DNA of 47,180 bases, taken from positions 1 to 47,180 of the forward strand of contig JAGXGC010000009.1 of assembly GCA_024636935.1 (NCBI GenBank). The letters run 5' to 3'. How positions within the stretch are numbered: position 1 is the first letter of the stretch; each line of letters begins with the position of its first letter. The notes beneath the pieces were generated by a model. The model was not told the origin of the DNA. It was given only the letters and a program-made list of their open reading frames with translations, and did not search any database. The translations under genes were made by a program, and so were the position numbers. Positions 38,237-47,180 of the stretch are shown here, in pieces. The DNA comes from Sideroxydans sp. (GTDB lineage: Bacteria > Pseudomonadota > Gammaproteobacteria > Burkholderiales > Gallionellaceae).

Positions 38237-38448
38237 GATGTAAGACCCTGGAGGTTCGGCTATGCGGGTCTAGTAACAGAGCAACTACGAAAGACCCGCA
38301 GTTGCCCGTTTGAAAGATGAATCGTTAGAACAGGAACGCGCGGCGGCTGGTGGCTAGCATGGCTAGCCACAGTCGCTTGGCGCTAATGGACTTAATGAAG
38401 AAAGATCGCATGGGCTTAAATAAACGTTGCCGTCTCGTAGCCGGTCAA
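38237..38448. other. Intergenic region with two perfect inverted repeats
   Basis: Between the EamA and YebC-family genes. GCGGGTCT (38264-38271) pairs with AGACCCGC (38292-38299) across a 20-nt loop. GTGGCTAGC (38350-38358) pairs with GCTAGCCAC (38362-38370) across 3 nt. Neither has a T-run. They may be protein-binding palindromes or RNA structure downstream of yebC or upstream of the EamA gene. Confidence 0.4.
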
Positions 38449-39153
38449 CTAGCCCGCCAAGCCGACGTACACGTTCTGCACATCGTCGTCTTCATCGATC
38501 GCTTCGAGGAAAGCTTGCACCTCTTCGAGTTCAGCTTCGTTGCTGATGGTGACCGGATTCTTGGGACGATAGCCCAGTTGGGCTGAAACGACGGTGAATC
38601 CCTGTGCAGGCAAAGCTTTACACACGGTGTCGAGGTCAGTAGTGTCGGTGATGAAAAGTGTCGCACCTTCTTCGGAAGGTTCGAGGTCTTGCGCACCGGC
38701 TTCGATGGCGGCGACTTCCGAATCGGCATCCGCTGCATTCGGTGTCGCTTCGATCATGCCGACATAGTCGAAATCCCACGATACGGAACCTTCCACACCG
38801 AGCTGACCTTTGCGGAACAATACGTTCATGCTGGACTTGGTGCGGTTGATATTGTCGGACAGACATTCGACGATGACTGGCACGCGGTGCGGAGCGAAAC
38901 CTTCGTACACCAAGCGATCCAGACTCGCGCCGCCATCCAGCAGACCCGCACCTTTTTTGATTGCGCGATCCAGTGTCTCTTTGGGCATCGATGCCTTCTT
39001 GGCTTGCTCGACAACCAGACGCAGACGCGAATTACTATCGGGATCTGCGCCACCTTTGGCGGCGACCATGATCTCTTTGGCGAGCTTGCCGAATATCTTG
39101 CCCTTGGCATTCGCTGCGACTTCTTTATGTCTGGCTTTCCACTGTGCACCCAT
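38449..39153 (-). CDS. yebC: YebC/PmpR-family transcriptional/translational regulator
   Basis: 234 aa. N-terminal signature [23 protein letters not shown] (shifted slightly from the common MAGHSKWxNIK), followed by [37 protein letters not shown] and the C-terminal [15 protein letters not shown]. The fold has three domains. Members act as DNA-binding regulators and, in recent work on homologues, help ribosomes through proline stretches. The first residues differ from the usual SKWANI start, which may mark the second paralogous subfamily (YeeN-like). It is a single gene near recQ. Confidence 0.88.
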   Translation of the reverse strand: MGAQWKARHKEVAANAKGKIFGKLAKEIMVAAKGGADPDSNSRLRLVVEQAKKASMPKETLDRAIKKGAGLLDGGASLDRLVYEGFAPHRVPVIVECLSDNINRTKSSMNVLFRKGQLGVEGSVSWDFDYVGMIEATPNAADADSEVAAIEAGAQDLEPSEEGATLFITDTTDLDTVCKALPAQGFTVVSAQLGYRPKNPVTISNEAELEEVQAFLEAIDEDDDVQNVYVGLAG

Positions 39154-39249
39154 GTCTGTTCTCTTTGTGTTGGTTGATACGAATTCGTTAGGGGATGCAT
39201 CTTGCCCTATCTGGGGCTGGGCTTCAATGACTGCGGCAGTTTGCGTCCT

Positions 39250-41088
39250 TCATCTGCCGTTGGCCGCATCCTCCACCACTTGCAAGAATGCATCGCCATA
39301 CTTGACCAGCTTGGCCTGACCGATACCGCTGATGCGCCCCATCTCGTCCAGCGTCTTCGGTCTTTGGTTGAGTATCTCCAGCAATGTACTGTCGTGGAAG
39401 ATGACGTAGGGCGGCACGCCTTGTTCGCGGGCCAACTCCATGCGCTTTGCTTTGAGTTCCAGCCACATGGGGTCTTCGTTTGCGCCCTCGAATGCTTCGC
39501 GCAGACGCGAACCGCGTTCGGCTTTGCTGGTTCTGCGTTTGGCAGGCTCTGCATCGCGGCGCAGCCACACTTCCTGCTCACCGCGCAACACGGGGCGCGA
39601 TGCTTCAGCCAAACGCAAGCCGCCATAGCCCTCAATATCCACTTCGATGAAGCCGCCCGCTGTCAGTTGGCGATAGACACTGCTCCACTGCTGCTGCGCC
39701 AGCTCCTTACCGATACCGAATGTGCTGAGTTGTTGATGATTGAACTGCTCTATCTTGGGCGTAGTTTTACCCAGCAATACATCGATCAGATGCGCAACGC
39801 CAAAACGCTGCCCCGTGCGATAGACGCAGGACAATGCCATCTGCGATGCCTGTGTTGCGTTCCATGTATCGACGGGGGTCAGACAGTTATCGCACTGGCC
39901 GCAATCGCCGGGGTGTTCCTCACCGAAGTAGCGCAGGATGGTCTGATGGCGGCACTCGGTAGATTCGCAAAAGCCGAGCAACGCATCGAGCTTTTGGAGT
40001 TCGACACGCTTGCGCTCTTCCGGCGCATCGCCGGATAACAACATCTGCCGCATCGACACCACATCGCCCAACCCATAAGCCATCCAAGCATTGGCAGGCA
40101 GACCGTCACGCCCAGCGCGACCGGTTTCCTGATAGTAGCCTTCCATGCTCTTGGGCAGATCGAGGTGGGCGACGAAGCGCACGTTGGGCTTGTCGATACC
40201 CATGCCGAATGCGACCGTGGCGACCATGATCACACCTTCCTCGCGCAGGAAGCGGCGCTGGTTCTTGTTGCGCACAGCTGCATCCAAACCGGCGTGATAC
40301 GGCAAAGCATCCCAGCCCTGCTCCTTCAGCCAGAAGGCAGTCTCATCCACCTTCTTGCGCGACAGGCAATACACGATGCCCGCATCATCAGGATGTTCGG
40401 TTTCTAGGAAACTAAGCAACTGCTGGCGCGCATTATTCTTCAGCGCAACGCGGTATTTGATATTGGGGCGATCAAAGCTAGAGACAAACTGCTGTGCCTG
40501 CTCAAGCGACAGGCGCTCGACGATCTCGCGCCGCGTCGGCGCATCTGCCGTTGCGGTGAGGGCGATACGCGGCACTTCAGGAAAGCGCTCATGCAACACC
40601 GTTAGCGCACGATATTCAGGACGGAAATCATGCCCCCATTGCGATACACAATGCGCCTCGTCGATAGCGAACAAGGCGATCGAATTTTCCTGCTGAATTC
40701 GCTCCAGCAGATTCAGGAAACCTTCTGTCATCAATCGTTCCGGCGCGACATACAACAATTTCAATTCGCCGCGCATCAACTGGCGCGACACTTCACGCGC
40801 CGTGTCCGCATCCAAGCTAGAATTCAAAAATGCAGCGGATACGCCAAGTTGCTTGAGCGCATCCACTTGGTCTTGCATCAGCGCAATCAGCGGCGACACA
40901 ACGATTCCCACTCCATCGCGCAGCAGCGCAGGGAGTTGGTAGCACAGTGACTTGCCGCCGCCAGTCGGCATCAGCACCAGCGCATCACCGCCCTTGCTGA
41001 CATGTTCGACGATGGCCTGCTGCGCACCTCGAAAGGCGCTGTAGCCGAAGGTGTCGTTAAGTATCTGATGGGCGCTATCGGGGTTCAT
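39250..41088 (-). CDS. recQ: ATP-dependent DNA helicase RecQ
   Basis: 612 aa from the ATG at 41088, giving the usual RecQ length; the frame is open to 41145. Motif 0/[12 protein letters not shown] and [19 protein letters not shown] box in [32 protein letters not shown] and [10 protein letters not shown]. Zinc-binding Cys of the RQC region are in CGQCDNC, followed by a winged helix and a C-terminal HRDC domain (about 535-610, RRQGVPPY-like [15 protein letters not shown]). It unwinds DNA 3'-5' in recombination and repair. It is divergent from pgm. Confidence 0.95.
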   Translation of the reverse strand: MNPDSAHQILNDTFGYSAFRGAQQAIVEHVSKGGDALVLMPTGGGKSLCYQLPALLRDGVGIVVSPLIALMQDQVDALKQLGVSAAFLNSSLDADTAREVSRQLMRGELKLLYVAPERLMTEGFLNLLERIQQENSIALFAIDEAHCVSQWGHDFRPEYRALTVLHERFPEVPRIALTATADAPTRREIVERLSLEQAQQFVSSFDRPNIKYRVALKNNARQQLLSFLETEHPDDAGIVYCLSRKKVDETAFWLKEQGWDALPYHAGLDAAVRNKNQRRFLREEGVIMVATVAFGMGIDKPNVRFVAHLDLPKSMEGYYQETGRAGRDGLPANAWMAYGLGDVVSMRQMLLSGDAPEERKRVELQKLDALLGFCESTECRHQTILRYFGEEHPGDCGQCDNCLTPVDTWNATQASQMALSCVYRTGQRFGVAHLIDVLLGKTTPKIEQFNHQQLSTFGIGKELAQQQWSSVYRQLTAGGFIEVDIEGYGGLRLAEASRPVLRGEQEVWLRRDAEPAKRRTSKAERGSRLREAFEGANEDPMWLELKAKRMELAREQGVPPYVIFHDSTLLEILNQRPKTLDEMGRISGIGQAKLVKYGDAFLQVVEDAANGR

Positions 41089-41155
41089 GGGTATGGCTTG
41101 AATTGCAGGCTGTCCATTATCTCGCACATCCCCTGTTAGTAACATTGGCGTTTGA

Positions 41156-44452
<3,297 letters not shown>

Positions 44453-44461
44453 TTATCTCTC

Positions 44462-46977
<2,516 letters not shown>

Positions 46978-47038
46978 TTAGGGACGCTCTCAAAAGAAGA
47001 AGCGCTCCCACGGGGCTTCTTCCTCAATTTTCAGCACA

Positions 47039-47072
47039 ATAAAAAAGCCCAACTTTTGGTTGGGCTTTTTTA
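47039..47072 (-). terminator. Terminator at the end of the rRNA operon
   Basis: AAGCCCAAC-TTTTG-GTTGGGCTT (47045-47067) with A- and T-runs on both sides, 8 bp from the 3' end of the 5S gene. It probably ends the minus-strand rRNA transcript. Confidence 0.9.
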
Positions 47073-47079
47073 CTTATAA

Positions 47080-47180
47080 GGAGTCTGACGATGACCTACT
47101 TTCACATGGGTAATCCACACTATCATTGGCGCGGGGTCGTTTCACTGTCCTGTTCGAGATGGGAAGGAGTGGTTCCAACC
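47080..47180 (-). rRNA. rrf: 5S ribosomal RNA, 3' part (cut by the window edge)
   Basis: On the minus strand the sequence reads GGTTGGAACCACTCC at the window edge, then TCCCATCTCGAACAG, and ends GGTCATCGTCAGACTCC. These are the conserved 5S loop B/C and terminal helix strings. About 15 nt of the 5' end lie outside the window. 23S and 16S genes should lie further right. Confidence 0.95.

Noticed and set aside
39202..40038. A 278-codon open frame antisense to recQ
   Set aside because: Low-complexity Cys/Leu/Gln-rich translation with no domain, opposite a gene with all RecQ motifs.

Overview
The window (about 47 kb, roughly 53% G+C) looks like the chromosome of a freshwater, probably microaerophilic betaproteobacterium. 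The gene orders pyrG-kdsA-eno-ftsB and exbB-exbD-lpxK-trm112-kdsB-adk are typical of Betaproteobacteria. The mix of PPi-linked glycolysis, O2-binding diiron proteins, a TonB-dependent receptor and many c-di-GMP proteins suggests a Nitrosomonadales/Gallionellaceae-like lineage. That taxonomic placement is inference, since no 16S rRNA is in the window.

Left edge (1-4000): tandem 23-bp repeats that look like the end of an IS21-family element cut off the 3' end of a dsbC-like gene. A NarL/LuxR-type response regulator and a convergent hybrid 7TM histidine kinase follow. Region 4300-11500 is a minus-strand signalling block: a Tat-exported FecR-domain protein, a REC-PAS-GGDEF protein, a broken HD-GYP remnant, htpG, and a two-gene operon pairing a PhnD-like lipoprotein with a membrane PAS-GGDEF cyclase.

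Region 11500-21300 is plus-strand housekeeping: an RhlE-type helicase, map-glnD, then exbB-exbD-lpxK-trm112-kdsB-adk-glcG-like, ending in a 123-bp MITE-like inverted-repeat element. Region 21400-30300 combines pyrophosphate and oxygen metabolism with c-di-GMP: a flavodoxin-less ODP-type diiron protein, PPi-dependent phosphofructokinase, K+-independent H+-pyrophosphatase, bacteriohemerythrin, a soluble GGDEF-EAL/HDOD gene pair, soluble inorganic pyrophosphatase and folD. The bacteriohemerythrin gene has a c-di-GMP-I (GEMM-I) riboswitch in its leader, directly behind a good sigma-70 promoter. This is the most striking regulatory element of the window: second-messenger control of an O2-binding protein, in a region rich in enzymes that make or break that messenger.

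Region 30300-36600 holds a second binding-protein/cyclase operon (ABC_sub_bind-type protein plus HAMP-PAS-GGDEF-EAL). It is divergent from a TonB-dependent receptor that has a Fur-box-like site upstream. Region 36600-47180 is mostly housekeeping: gloA, a small secreted Cys-repeat protein, an EamA transporter, a YebC-family gene, recQ, pgm, and ftsB-eno-kdsA-pyrG. The 3' part of a 5S rRNA gene lies at the right edge, so an rRNA operon enters from the right on the minus strand.

Taken together, at least four GGDEF proteins, a decayed HD-GYP, an HDOD protein and a c-di-GMP riboswitch lie within about 29 kb. Two of the cyclases are wired to dedicated periplasmic binding proteins.
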